Part shown: positions 21,210-30,027 of the stretch, piece by piece
How positions within the stretch are numbered: the first letter of the stretch is position 1
How the letters are laid out: each line of letters begins with the position of its first letter
Assembly (NCBI RefSeq): GCF_013778325.1
Contig: NZ_JACEIB010000006.1
Coordinates: 372,001-436,000 of the forward strand
Direction: 5' to 3'
DNA: 64,000 nt
Origin: Sphingomonas chungangi
GTDB taxonomy: Bacteria; Pseudomonadota; Alphaproteobacteria; Sphingomonadales; Sphingomonadaceae
Notes under the pieces: generated by a model
What the model saw: the letters and a program-made list of their open reading frames with translations, nothing else
What the model was told of the DNA's origin: nothing
Databases searched by the model: none
Translations under genes and position numbers: made by a program

Positions 21210-21785
21210 CTATTTCCCGAGAAAGGGCTCTCCCTCATGCGCGACGAGAAGGTCGTGCATGTCAGACGCATGATCCTCTTCTTCGGCGAGGATATGTTCG
21301 AGCATGATACGCGTTGTCGGATCGTCATCGCCGAAATAGCGGATGAGCTCCTGATAATGTTCGATGACGATCCGCTCGGCGACAAGGTTCTGCTTGATCA
21401 ACTCGACGAGATTTCCGCCGTTTCCGTATTCTGTTGCGGCGCGCGAAGCGAGACCTTCCGGATTGAGGTTGGGAACGCCTCCGAGCTGATCGATCCGCTC
21501 CGCCGCCATGAGCATATGTTGGTGTTCGGATTCCGCATGTTCGGCAAATTCGGCCGCCACGCTTTCCGACGTGATGCCCTCGGCGGCGATGGCGTGCATG
21601 CGATAGCGCAGCACGCAGACCAGTTCGGTTGCGACTACCGACTGAAGCAACTCGATCGTTTTCTCAGGGTCGCCCTTGTAGGTCGGCATGATCGCACCGT
21701 CCTCGAGCGATTTGCGTGCACGCTCGCGCAGCGTCTGAACGTCGGTCAAGAAAGCGTCTGAGGCTTCGGCCATCACGGATCTCAT
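21210..21785 (-). CDS. Ferritin-like diiron protein (bacterioferritin-related)
   Basis: A 191-residue four-helix protein. The diiron ligand pattern is complete: E54, E85-x-x-H88, E137 and E169-x-x-H172 (AEEEDH). Related proteins oxidise and store iron or protect DNA during stress. Start 21785 is used; an ATG four codons later is an alternative. Upstream, GGAAC followed 16 bases later by GCTT is only a partial EcfG match. It is separate from the glycan operon. Confidence 0.85.
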   Translation of the reverse strand: MRSVMAEASDAFLTDVQTLRERARKSLEDGAIMPTYKGDPEKTIELLQSVVATELVCVLRYRMHAIAAEGITSESVAAEFAEHAESEHQHMLMAAERIDQLGGVPNLNPEGLASRAATEYGNGGNLVELIKQNLVAERIVIEHYQELIRYFGDDDPTTRIMLEHILAEEEDHASDMHDLLVAHEGEPFLGK

Positions 21786-22505
21786 CTAGCTAGGGTCTTC
21801 GACCGCACAAGCTTCCAAGACCTCCACGGTTCCTTCTTTGATTCATTCTCAAATACTGGGTTGATCTCGAGACGGGGCATAGAGATCGGCCGCACGCCGC
21901 GCACAGTGACCGATCAGATCGCCCGCGAGCTGAAGGCGGCGGCCTTTTTTTTGAACTTTTGCACGCGCGCCGCTTATCCCCGGACGATCAGCACAGATGT
22001 GGGATCTCGTTGCCCTCGACGATGATCTCGTGGCCGGCTTGCCCCGAATGCAAAGCGTAATCTCTTTCTTGCCACATCAATTGCCGCCTGGCCCGGGGGG
22101 AGCATCGAGAGGATCGAGTGCCGGACCACCCGGGAACGGATTTACCGTATGCATAGCTGGCAGCCGGACAGCTAAGCCGATGCGATCTGCTCGCCAGTTC
22201 CAAAAGTCGCGGTCTTTAAGTACAGAGCGGCGATGAGCACGATCGTTTTCGTGCACTCAGGCGGGGCACTAATCCCTCCTCAAATTGCCGGTCGCCCCAT
22301 CGCATGCCGTCCACGGTCCTGCGGGTCTTCGCCTAATCCAGCACCCGTGCGAGGCCTTCGCATAGATTAGGATAATCGAGCAATCGTCGCGCGCGACCGG
22401 TCGCCTGTCGATTCCGGTCGATGGGATCGCAACCCGACGACGGGTCGCCGGTTCGTCGCGCGGGCGTGTTGCCCGTCTCCAACCTGACCGACAGGAGAAG
22501 CGACC
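21786..22505. other. 720-base intergenic region
   Basis: No convincing protein gene. It contains a hairpin with a T8 tract (separate entry). A minus frame ends MWQERDYALHSGQAGHEII...PHLC, which looks protein-like but is only about 29 codons after its best start. The last 100 bases before 22506 form the leader of the YciE/F-like gene. Confidence 0.4.
21888..21952 (+). terminator. Intrinsic terminator-like hairpin with T8, possible sRNA 3' end
   Basis: GGCC and the following GCCGC pair with GCGGC and GGCC just before eight consecutive T residues (21945-21952). No plus-strand protein gene precedes it; the gene to the left is on the minus strand and starts at 21785. A short non-coding transcript starting near 21790-21850 is the simplest plus-strand explanation. 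Confidence 0.45.
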
Positions 22506-23024
22506 ATGGGTCTCTTTACCCGCGACATTCAGACGTTCGACGACCTGTACGTCCATCAGCTCCAGGACATCTATTATGCCGAGCATCAGATCACGAAGGC
22601 GCTGCCGAAAATGATCGAGAAGGCGACGGCGCCTGAACTGAAGAATGCCTTCGAAAGCCATCTGCGCGAGACCGAGGGTCAGATCGAGCGTCTCGAGCGG
22701 GTGTTCGGCCAGCTCGGACTGGAGATCAAGGGCACGACCTGCCCGGCGATCGAAGGCATCATCAAGGAAGCCAACGAGGTCGCCGGCGAGATCGCCGACA
22801 AGGAAGTGCTCGACGCAGCGCTGGTCGCCGCCGGCCAGTCCGTCGAGCATTATGAGATCGCGCGCTACGGCACGCTGATCGCTTGGTCGAGGCTGCTCGG
22901 ACGGGACGACGTCGCTCAGATCCTCGACGAGACGCTCGCCGAGGAGAAAGGGGCCGACGAGAAGCTCAATGCCCTCAGCATCGATCGGATCAACCGGCGT
23001 GCAGCGGCGGTGCAGACTGCCTGA
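22506..23024 (+). CDS. YciE/YciF-type DUF892 ferritin-like protein
   Basis: A 172-residue all-helical protein of the DUF892 family. DLYVHQLQDIYYAEHQITKAL is the typical first helix and AAGQSVEHYEIARYGTL carries the conserved ExxH. Family members are stress-induced ferritin-like proteins. CAGGAGAAG lies just before the ATG. A strong hairpin at 23031-23050 follows the stop. Confidence 0.9.
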   Translation: MGLFTRDIQTFDDLYVHQLQDIYYAEHQITKALPKMIEKATAPELKNAFESHLRETEGQIERLERVFGQLGLEIKGTTCPAIEGIIKEANEVAGEIADKEVLDAALVAAGQSVEHYEIARYGTLIAWSRLLGRDDVAQILDETLAEEKGADEKLNALSIDRINRRAAAVQTA

Positions 23025-23030
23025 CCGTCT

Positions 23031-23050
23031 GGGCCGCCTCCGGGCGGCCC
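23031..23050. terminator. GC hairpin after the DUF892 gene
   Basis: GGGCCGCC and GGCGGCCC form a perfect 8-bp stem with a TCCG tetraloop, 7 bases after the stop. It has no T tract, so it may act in mRNA protection or as a weak terminator. Confidence 0.5.
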
Positions 23051-23164
23051 ATCCGCCAAAGCGCTGATCAAGCTGGTCATCCGCCCATGCGTGTTGGACA
23101 GCGACACGTCCGCGATGAGAACGAAGTAGCTGATGGGTGATCCCTCGCTCGAAAGGAGATGGCA

Positions 23165-23437
23165 ATGGTCCAGCACAAATGGTCGCAGGACGTCACCGAG
23201 CATTCGGATGCGCTCGATCTGGAGGAGGGGATTTTCAAGAACGATGACCCGGCGGAGATCGCGAAGTCGCTGAAGCGATCGGCCGAGCACAGCAAGCGGC
23301 GCAAGGGCACCCCGCTGCAATCGGCCATGGGAATGCTAACTTTTTACATCAATCGCGCCGGAGACAATCTGTCCAAGGCCGAGCGAACGAAGCTCGAGCG
23401 AGCGAAGGACGAGTTGCGCGCGTTGTTCACAGATTGA
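23165..23437 (+). CDS. DUF3175 family protein
   Basis: A 90-residue hydrophilic protein (HKWSQDVTEHSDALDLEEG..., LTFYINRAGDNLSKAERTKL) matching the DUF3175 pattern. ATG 23165 is chosen since AAAGGAG is 6-7 bases upstream; ATG 23159 overlaps that site. Its neighbours are stress-type genes on the same strand. Function unknown. Confidence 0.82.
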   Translation: MVQHKWSQDVTEHSDALDLEEGIFKNDDPAEIAKSLKRSAEHSKRRKGTPLQSAMGMLTFYINRAGDNLSKAERTKLERAKDELRALFTD

Positions 23438-23473
23438 GCGGAACGATGTGGCGAAAGGGGAGCATCCGGACCG

Positions 23474-24052
23474 ATGCCGAAGAAACTGCCGGCTTCGAAT
23501 AGCACCGCGTTGCTGATCATCGACATGATCAACGACATGGATTTTGACGAAGGTGACGATCTTCTCGTCGAGATCGACGCCGCGGTTGAGGTGATCGCCA
23601 GATTGCGCGAAGAGGCTGAGGCCGCGAAAGCTCCCATCATTTTCGTCAATGACAATTTCGGCCAGTGGCACGCCGATTCCTCGCAAATCCTCGGCTATGT
23701 TGAAGGGACCGCAGGCCGGGATGTCGCTCGACGCTTGAAGCCCCGTAACCAGGACTATTTCGTCATCAAGCCGCAGGTATCGGGATTCTATGCCACCAAC
23801 CTGCCGGCGCTGCTGCCGCGGCTGGGCGTGAACCGGCTTGTCCTAACTGGTGTCGCTGCCGACATCTGCGTGCTTTTCACGGCCGCTGACGCCCACATGC
23901 GCGAATATGCTCTGTGGGTACCAAAGGACGCGGTTGCGAGCGACCGCCCCGAGCATCGCGACTGGGCGCTCGGCATCATGGCGAAGAGCATGGATGCCGA
24001 AATCCGACCGACCACGCAGCTCTCGTTCCGGCAGTGGCTGCAGAGTGCCTGA
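23474..24052 (+). CDS. Isochorismatase-like cysteine hydrolase
   Basis: A 192-residue protein with the family triad D17 (LLIIDMIND), K99 (YFVIKPQVSGF) and C132 (GVAADICVLFTAADAHMREY). Relatives hydrolyse nicotinamide, N-carbamoyl compounds or isochorismate; the substrate here is not evident. It lies 36 bases after the DUF3175 gene and 25 bases before an SDR gene. Confidence 0.87.
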   Translation: MPKKLPASNSTALLIIDMINDMDFDEGDDLLVEIDAAVEVIARLREEAEAAKAPIIFVNDNFGQWHADSSQILGYVEGTAGRDVARRLKPRNQDYFVIKPQVSGFYATNLPALLPRLGVNRLVLTGVAADICVLFTAADAHMREYALWVPKDAVASDRPEHRDWALGIMAKSMDAEIRPTTQLSFRQWLQSA

Positions 24053-24077
24053 CTATGCATTTCATCGGGAGAAGACC

Positions 24078-24971
24078 ATGACCGACCGGCTGACCAAGCA
24101 GGACCCGCGCGCCCAATATCCGCGACCGCCCTTTCCCGAGCAGCCCCAGTCGGCTCCGGGCCTAGCAAAGAAGATGGATCCGAAGCCCGACCATGGCGAG
24201 ACCAGCTACAAGGGCGCGGGGAAGCTGGCGGGCCGCAAGGCGTTGGTGACGGGTGGCGACAGCGGCATCGGTCGCGCTGCCGTGATCGCTTTCGCCCGCG
24301 AGGGCGCTGACGTCGCGATTTCCTACCTCGCTGACGAGGAGCAGGATGCGCACGAGGTGGTAAAGCTGATCGAGGCTGATGGCCGCAAGGCTGTCGCGCT
24401 GCCCGGAGACATTACGGAAGAAGCGTGGTGCCGGAAGATGGTCGAGAAGGCGGTTTCCGATCTCGGCGGCCTCGACATTCTCGTGATCAACGCTGGTCGC
24501 CAGCAATATCGCGAGAACGTCGAGGAGGTGTCGTCGGAGGATTTCGATCGCACTCTGAAAACCAATCTCTACGCCATGCACTGGATCGTTCAGGCTGCCG
24601 TACCTCATCTCGACGCCGGCTCTTCGATCATTACAACCGCGTCCGTCCAGGCTTACGACCCTTCAGCGATCCTGCTTGATTATGCGACCACCAAGGCCGG
24701 CATCGTCGCCTATACCCAGGCGCTGGCCAAGCAGATGATCGAGCGCGGTATCCGCGCCAATGTCGTGGCGCCCGGCCCGGTCTGGACGGTGCTCCAGCCG
24801 AGCGGCGGCCAGCCGCAGGAGAAGGTCCAGAAATTCGGTCAAGCGAGTGCCTTCGGTCGGCCGGGGCAACCCGTCGAACTCGCACCCGTTTATGTCCTGC
24901 TGACGAGCCAGGAAGGCAGCTACATCAGTGGCGAGGTCTATGGCGTGACCGGCGGGGCTGGCGTGGCCTGA
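24078..24971 (+). CDS. Short-chain dehydrogenase/reductase (YghA-like)
   Basis: A 297-residue NAD(P)-dependent SDR. TGGDSGIGRA binds the cofactor, NAG lies in LDILVINAGRQ, and YATTK carries the catalytic Tyr/Lys. The N-terminal tail (PFPEQPQSAPGLAKKMDPKPDHGE) is typical of the YghA/GsiB-type stress SDRs. ATG 24078 is preceded by GGGAGAAG; the frame further upstream is a shadow of the isochorismatase gene. Confidence 0.9.
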   Translation: MTDRLTKQDPRAQYPRPPFPEQPQSAPGLAKKMDPKPDHGETSYKGAGKLAGRKALVTGGDSGIGRAAVIAFAREGADVAISYLADEEQDAHEVVKLIEADGRKAVALPGDITEEAWCRKMVEKAVSDLGGLDILVINAGRQQYRENVEEVSSEDFDRTLKTNLYAMHWIVQAAVPHLDAGSSIITTASVQAYDPSAILLDYATTKAGIVAYTQALAKQMIERGIRANVVAPGPVWTVLQPSGGQPQEKVQKFGQASAFGRPGQPVELAPVYVLLTSQEGSYISGEVYGVTGGAGVA

Positions 24972-24987
24972 AGAAAGGAGGACGACG

Positions 24988-25281
24988 ATGCCCCGTGGCG
25001 ACAAGAGCAGCTACACTGACAAGCAGAAGCGCAAGGCCGAGCATATCGAGGACGGTTACGAAAAGCGCGGCACGCCCAAGAAGGAGGCCGAAGCGCGCGC
25101 GTGGGCGACGGTCAACAAGGAATCCGGCGGCGGCAACAAGTCTGGCTCGGGTCGCGGCAAAAAAGAGAGCCACAGCGCGTCGTCGCGAGGCGGCAAGACG
25201 CACAAGTCCGGTTCGCCTGAGCAGCGCTCCGCGGCTGCTCGCAAAGGCTGGGAGACACGGCGCCGGAACGGCAATGCATGA
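24988..25281 (+). CDS. Small basic KGG-rich protein (often labelled plasmid stabilization protein)
   Basis: A 97-residue, highly basic protein (MPRGDKSSYTDKQKRKAEHI..., later SPEQRSAAARKGWETRR). It is mostly low-complexity Lys/Gly/Ser and probably disordered. Homologues are commonly named plasmid stabilization protein without evidence. AAAGGAGGA precedes the ATG. Its stop overlaps the SMP-30 start (ATGA), placing it at the head of the ten-gene operon. Confidence 0.82.
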   Translation: MPRGDKSSYTDKQKRKAEHIEDGYEKRGTPKKEAEARAWATVNKESGGGNKSGSGRGKKESHSASSRGGKTHKSGSPEQRSAAARKGWETRRRNGNA

Positions 25282-26186
25282 GCGCGGCCACAATCGTCGC
25301 GGACATCGAGGTCGTCTGCCGAGACGGCTCCGTGATCGGCGAATGTCCCACCTGGGTTTCCGCCGAGAGTGCGTTGTATTGGGTCGATATCAAGGGACCC
25401 GCCCTCTATCGCCTGCATCACCAGACCGGTGACCGGCGGACGTGGAAGCTTCCGAGCGATTGCGGCGCTTTCGCGCTGGTTCACGGACAGGCCGCCGCGA
25501 TCGTGGCGCTGCGCACCGGTCTCTTCCGGCTGGATCTCACGACGGGGGGCCTCGACCGCCTTATGGCGCCGCCCTTCGATCCGGCACTGTTCCGCTTCAA
25601 CGAGGGCATCGTCGACGAAACGGGTCGCTTCTGGTTCGGCGTGATGTTCGATCCGCTGGACGGGGACACGAGCCATCCGATGAAAGGGCAGCTGCACAGC
25701 TATTCGGTTTCGCAAGGGATGCGGGTCCATGACGATCGGGCGGAGATCCATAACGGGATGGCGTTCGTGCCAGGTGGGCGCGACATGATCATCGCCCACA
25801 GCGAGGATGGCTCGATCAGCCGCCTCCGCTTCGATCCCGGAAATGGGACGATCGGCTATCGGCGGCCTTTCGCCCGCGTTCCGTCCGAACTGGGCGTGCC
25901 GGACGGCGCGGCGATGGACGAGACCGGTCATTACTGGTGCGCGGTCTATGACGGAGGCCGATTGCGCCGCTTCACGCCCGATGGTCAGGTAGACCGCGAC
26001 ATCCTGCTGCCCATCAGCAAGCCGACGATGTGCTGCTTCGCCGGCAAGGATCTCGACACGCTCTATGTCACCAGTGCGACGGAGCACCTCACACCCGACC
26101 AGCGCCGCGAGCAACCGCTCGCAGGCGCGCTGCTGCGGCTGGACCCGGGCGTGCTAGGCCTGGCCAAGCCGGTTTACGTGCGATGA
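25278..26186 (+). CDS. SMP-30/gluconolactonase-type lactonase
   Basis: A 302-residue six-bladed propeller. The metal-site residues fit the family: the glutamate in IGECPTW, the asparagine in IHNGMAF and the aspartate in VPDGAAMDE. Such enzymes hydrolyse sugar lactones, which agrees with the downstream sugar-oxidising flavoprotein. The start overlaps the preceding stop, and the stop overlaps the next start. Confidence 0.88.
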   Translation: MSAATIVADIEVVCRDGSVIGECPTWVSAESALYWVDIKGPALYRLHHQTGDRRTWKLPSDCGAFALVHGQAAAIVALRTGLFRLDLTTGGLDRLMAPPFDPALFRFNEGIVDETGRFWFGVMFDPLDGDTSHPMKGQLHSYSVSQGMRVHDDRAEIHNGMAFVPGGRDMIIAHSEDGSISRLRFDPGNGTIGYRRPFARVPSELGVPDGAAMDETGHYWCAVYDGGRLRRFTPDGQVDRDILLPISKPTMCCFAGKDLDTLYVTSATEHLTPDQRREQPLAGALLRLDPGVLGLAKPVYVR

Positions 26187-27388
26187 CGAACGTCACCGCG
26201 CAACTGGACGGCAGCCCCAAACGCCGCCTTTATGCCGGTCCTGATCTCGAGCGCGCCAAGACGATCGACGATCTTCGCGCGCGTACTCACAAGCTGATGC
26301 CGCGCTTCGTGCTCGAATATTTGGAGGGTGGCGCCGGGGACGAGGCGACGCTGGCCCGCGAGCGCGAAGCGCTTTCCGAATGGCGCTTCGTTCCGCGCCA
26401 ACTGGTCGACGTGTCGCATCGCTCAATCGAGGCGGAGGTGCTGGGCAAGCCGTCGCCGATGCCGCTTGCGATCGCGCCTTCAGGCCTGAACGGCCTGTTC
26501 ATGCTCCATGCCGACACCGCGCTAGCTGAGGGCGCGGCGCGCTTTGGGGTGCCGTTCACCCAGGGAACCATGTCGAACGATCTCATGGAGGATGTCGCCA
26601 AGGTCGAGGGGCTGCGGCACTGGTGGCAGCTCTATGTCTTCGGCGGCGACGAGATCTGGCAGGAACTGCTACGCCGGGCCGAGGCGTGCGGTGTCGAGGC
26701 CATCCTTTTGACCACCAATGCCCAGATCTACGGCGATCGGGAATGGGAGGCGCGCGTCCAGATCGACGGCAAGCCGACACCGTCGGCGGCCTTCGACGCG
26801 ACATTGCATCCCCGCTGGGCGGCCACCACCCTGACGCATGGTCTACCGAGCTTCGCCAATGTGATCGACTTCATCCCCAAGGATCAGCGCAGCTTCTTCG
26901 CCTCGGCGACGTGGATCCGCGATCAGATGTGGAAAAGCCTGTCGTGGGACACGGTGGCAAAGATTCGCGAGCGCTGGAAGGGCAAGCTGATCCTCAAGGG
27001 CCTGCTTCATCCGGACGACATTCGTCGCGCGCTCGGTTCCGGCGTCGATGGTGTCGCGCTTGGCACGCATGGCGGGCGGCAGGAGGATTGGTCGGTCGTC
27101 GCGCTCGACGTGCTGCCCCAGGCACGCGAGATCGCAGGCGATAGAATGACGCTGCTGATGTCGGGCGGCATTCGGCGCGGCACTGACATGCTCAAGGCGC
27201 TGGCTTTGGGCGCCGATGCCGTGCTGACAGGACGCGCTACCCTATACGGCCTTTGCGCCCACGGGGCCGACGGCGTTCATCGCGCGCTCCAGATGCTGCA
27301 CGATGAGGCGCGCGATGCGATGGGGCAGATCGGCGTGGTGGACCTGAAGGCGCTCGGACCGGACGCGCTTGTCTCCATGAAATCATAG
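26183..27388 (+). CDS. FMN-dependent alpha-hydroxyacid dehydrogenase (LldD-like)
   Basis: A 401-residue TIM-barrel flavoenzyme. LEYLEGGAGDEATLARE and APSGLNGLFM form the N-terminal FMN site, LILKGLLHPDD carries the FMN-binding lysine, and LGTHGGRQEDW carries the catalytic H296 and substrate-binding R299. The usual SNHGGRQLD signature is altered to THGGRQED, so the substrate may not be lactate. The start overlaps the SMP-30 stop (ATGA); the upstream frame to 26030 is a shadow. Confidence 0.88.
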   Translation: MTNVTAQLDGSPKRRLYAGPDLERAKTIDDLRARTHKLMPRFVLEYLEGGAGDEATLAREREALSEWRFVPRQLVDVSHRSIEAEVLGKPSPMPLAIAPSGLNGLFMLHADTALAEGAARFGVPFTQGTMSNDLMEDVAKVEGLRHWWQLYVFGGDEIWQELLRRAEACGVEAILLTTNAQIYGDREWEARVQIDGKPTPSAAFDATLHPRWAATTLTHGLPSFANVIDFIPKDQRSFFASATWIRDQMWKSLSWDTVAKIRERWKGKLILKGLLHPDDIRRALGSGVDGVALGTHGGRQEDWSVVALDVLPQAREIAGDRMTLLMSGGIRRGTDMLKALALGADAVLTGRATLYGLCAHGADGVHRALQMLHDEARDAMGQIGVVDLKALGPDALVSMKS

Positions 27389-27451
27389 ACATGCCGGAAC
27401 GCTGGCCGTCGCCCACCCGTTACCCGTTCATTCCAAGACATGGAGGCGAAC

Positions 27452-29233
27452 ATGGCCCAGACAGTCGGCGATTTCTTCTGGGACCGGCTGCATGCCTGGG
27501 GTGTGCGGCGTATCTTCGGCTATCCGGGTGACGGCATCAACGGCCTGCTCGGCGCGCTCGACCGTCAGAAGGAGCGGTTCGAGTTCGTTCAGGTCCGGCA
27601 CGAGGAGATGGCCGCCTTCATGGCTTCCGCTCACGCCAAATTCTCCGGCGAACTGGGCGTCTGCCTTGCAACCTCCGGTCCCGGCGCGGCGCATCTCGTC
27701 ACCGGCCTCTACGATGCCCGGCTGGATCATATGCCGGTGCTCGCGATCGTCGGACAGCAGGCGCGCGCGGCGATCGGCGCGCATTACCAGCAGGAGCTCG
27801 ACCTGCCGTCGATGTTGAAGGATGTCGCCGGCGAGTTCGTTCACATGGCGACGGTGCCGGCCCAGGTCCGCCACCTGACCGACCGCGCGGTGCGGATCGC
27901 CAAGGCGCGCAGCCGGGTGACGGCGCTGATCTTCCCCAACGATCTGCAGGAACTTCCGATGGAGGAGCCCGCGCGCGCCCACGGCAACGTCTTCTCCGGC
28001 ATCGGCTGGTCGCGTCCCGAAGTGGTGCCGACGGCACCCGATCTCCAGCGTGCGGCCCAAATCCTGAATGCCGGCAAGAAGATCGCCATCCTCGTCGGCG
28101 CGGGCGCCAAGGAGGCCACCGACGAGGTTATCGCAGTCGCCGACCGTCTCGGGGCGGGTGCAGCCAAGGCGCTGCTCGGAAAGCAGGTGCTGCCCGACGA
28201 TCTGCCGTGGGTCACTGGGTCGATCGGCCTGCTCGGAACCAAGCCGAGCTACGATCTGATGATGGAATGCGACACGCTGCTGATGCTGGGCTCGGGCTTC
28301 CCCTATGCCGAGTTTCTGCCCGAGGAAGGCAAGGCGCGCGGTGTGCAGGTCGATATCGATCCCGGCATGCTCTCAATCCGCTTCCCGATGGAGGCCAATC
28401 TCCAGGGCGATGTGAAGGCGACGCTGAAAGCGCTGCTGCCGTTGCTGGAGCAGAAGAGTGACAGCGCGTGGCGCGACAAGATTGGCGGCTGGACCAAGGA
28501 TTGGTGGACGCTGCTCGACGAACGCGCCAGGGCGAAGGCCGATCCGATCAACCCGCAGCGGCTGTTCACCGAGCTTTCGCCGCGGCTGCCCGAGCGCGTG
28601 ATCCTCACCAGCGACAGCGGTTCGTGCGCCAATTGGTATGCGCGCGATCTCAAGATCCGGCGCGGCATGATGGCATCGCTCTCGGGCGGCCTGGCGTCGA
28701 TGGGGGCGGCGGTCCCCTACGCGATTGCCGCCAAATTCGCGCATCCCGATCGTCCGGTGATCGCCTGCGTCGGCGATGGGGCCATGCAGATGAACAACAT
28801 GGCCGAGCTCATTACGATCGCCAAATATCACCACCGCTGGGCGAACCAGACCCTGATCGTCGCTGTCCTCAACAACGAGGATCTGAACCAGGTCACCTGG
28901 GAGCAGCGGGTAATGGAGGGCAATCCCAAGTTCGAGACCACGCAGGACCTGCCCAACGTGCCCTATCACCAGTTCGCCGAGATGATCGGGCTGGAGGGCA
29001 TCTACTGTGACAGTCCCGACGCCGTCGGCGCGGCCTGGGATCGCGCTCTGGCGGCCGACAAGCCCGTCGTCATCAACTTCAAGACCGATCCGTCGGTGCC
29101 GCCCCTTCCCCCGCACATCAAGCTGGAGCAGGCGAAGAGCTTCATGTTCTCGCTGACGCAGGACCCCGACACGCGTTCGGTGATCCGCGACACGGCGCGG
29201 CAGGTCATGGCCAAGATCCTGCCGGGCGACTGA
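27452..29233 (+). CDS. Thiamine-pyrophosphate-dependent enzyme, pyruvate oxidase-like
   Basis: A 593-residue three-domain TPP enzyme. E51 (VRHEEMAAFM) activates TPP, the central domain binds nucleotide (ILVGAGAKEATDE), and GDGAMQMNNMAELI from G441 followed by NNEDLNQVTWEQR is the TPP/Mg site. Closest by pattern to PoxB-type pyruvate oxidases/decarboxylases. ATG 27452 is preferred (GGAGG 6 bases upstream) over 27440. The stop overlaps the next start (TGATG). Confidence 0.87.
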   Translation: MAQTVGDFFWDRLHAWGVRRIFGYPGDGINGLLGALDRQKERFEFVQVRHEEMAAFMASAHAKFSGELGVCLATSGPGAAHLVTGLYDARLDHMPVLAIVGQQARAAIGAHYQQELDLPSMLKDVAGEFVHMATVPAQVRHLTDRAVRIAKARSRVTALIFPNDLQELPMEEPARAHGNVFSGIGWSRPEVVPTAPDLQRAAQILNAGKKIAILVGAGAKEATDEVIAVADRLGAGAAKALLGKQVLPDDLPWVTGSIGLLGTKPSYDLMMECDTLLMLGSGFPYAEFLPEEGKARGVQVDIDPGMLSIRFPMEANLQGDVKATLKALLPLLEQKSDSAWRDKIGGWTKDWWTLLDERARAKADPINPQRLFTELSPRLPERVILTSDSGSCANWYARDLKIRRGMMASLSGGLASMGAAVPYAIAAKFAHPDRPVIACVGDGAMQMNNMAELITIAKYHHRWANQTLIVAVLNNEDLNQVTWEQRVMEGNPKFETTQDLPNVPYHQFAEMIGLEGIYCDSPDAVGAAWDRALAADKPVVINFKTDPSVPPLPPHIKLEQAKSFMFSLTQDPDTRSVIRDTARQVMAKILPGD

Positions 29234-30027
29234 TGGCCAGCGAGGTCGATACGGCACCGCGCACGGCCGCGCGCCTGCTCGCCGCGGGTGCGTCGACGCT
29301 CGGCGTATCCGTGCTTCTCGACAGCGCGATGGAGCATTATCGCGGCTCCTTCCGTAATCCGGCGATGGCGCTCCCGCTCGCGGCCTCTGCGATCTCGATC
29401 GCGTTCGATGGCAGCGGGCGTGGAGGCGGCTTTCCCAGGACTGCTTCACACAGTGCGTCGGTTGCGATCGGGCTGACCGGATTGGGTTTTCACACGTTCA
29501 ACGTGTTTAAGCGGCCGAGCGGACTGACCTTCAACAACCTGTTCTACGGCGCTCCGATCGGGGCGCCCGGAGCGCTCATTCTCTCGGGGCTGCTTGGCGC
29601 CGCGTCCGACCGACTTTCGGGCGACGGAGGTGCACTGGGATCGGGCAGGCTTCTGGCCGGCCTCGCGGCGTTCGGCATCTTCGGTTCGGTCGGTGAGGCC
29701 GGGCTGTTGCATCTGAAGGGGTCCTTTCAAAACCCCGCCATGTGGCTCCCGGTGACGATCCCGCCGCTGGCGGCGGCAAGCCTTGCTGTCGACGCCATGA
29801 CGGGAGTGCCGCGACCTTGGACGACCGCGCTGCTCGGCGCCACAGCACTCGTCGGAACCGTCGGCGTGGCCTTCCACGCTTATGGCGTCAGCCGCAACAT
29901 GGGCGGCTGGCGCAACTGGCGGCAGAATTTGCTCGCCGGGCCGCCCATGCCGGCGCCTCCGGCCTTTGCCGGACTCGCGATCGCGGCGCTGGGCGCTGTC
30001 CTGCTGATGAGGCGCGCCCGTGGCTAA
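29233..30027 (+). CDS. Integral membrane protein with an internal duplication
   Basis: A 264-residue protein with about six to eight hydrophobic segments. The motif GSFRNPAM near residue 38 recurs as GSFQNPAM near residue 164, each preceded by H(Y/L) and a basic residue and followed by LP and an Ala-rich helix, so the protein looks like two related halves. A GGWRNWRQN loop precedes the last helix. Wedged by overlaps between a TPP oxidase and a gluconate-dehydrogenase-like pair, it could be a membrane anchor or electron-transfer partner. No named family recognised. Confidence 0.8.
   Translation: MASEVDTAPRTAARLLAAGASTLGVSVLLDSAMEHYRGSFRNPAMALPLAASAISIAFDGSGRGGGFPRTASHSASVAIGLTGLGFHTFNVFKRPSGLTFNNLFYGAPIGAPGALILSGLLGAASDRLSGDGGALGSGRLLAGLAAFGIFGSVGEAGLLHLKGSFQNPAMWLPVTIPPLAAASLAVDAMTGVPRPWTTALLGATALVGTVGVAFHAYGVSRNMGGWRNWRQNLLAGPPMPAPPAFAGLAIAALGAVLLMRRARG

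Noticed and set aside
21988-22203. Minus-strand 71-codon frame ending QERDYALHSGQAGHEII
   Set aside because: Only the last ~29 codons look protein-like, and the start signal is weak; kept as a note in the intergenic entry.
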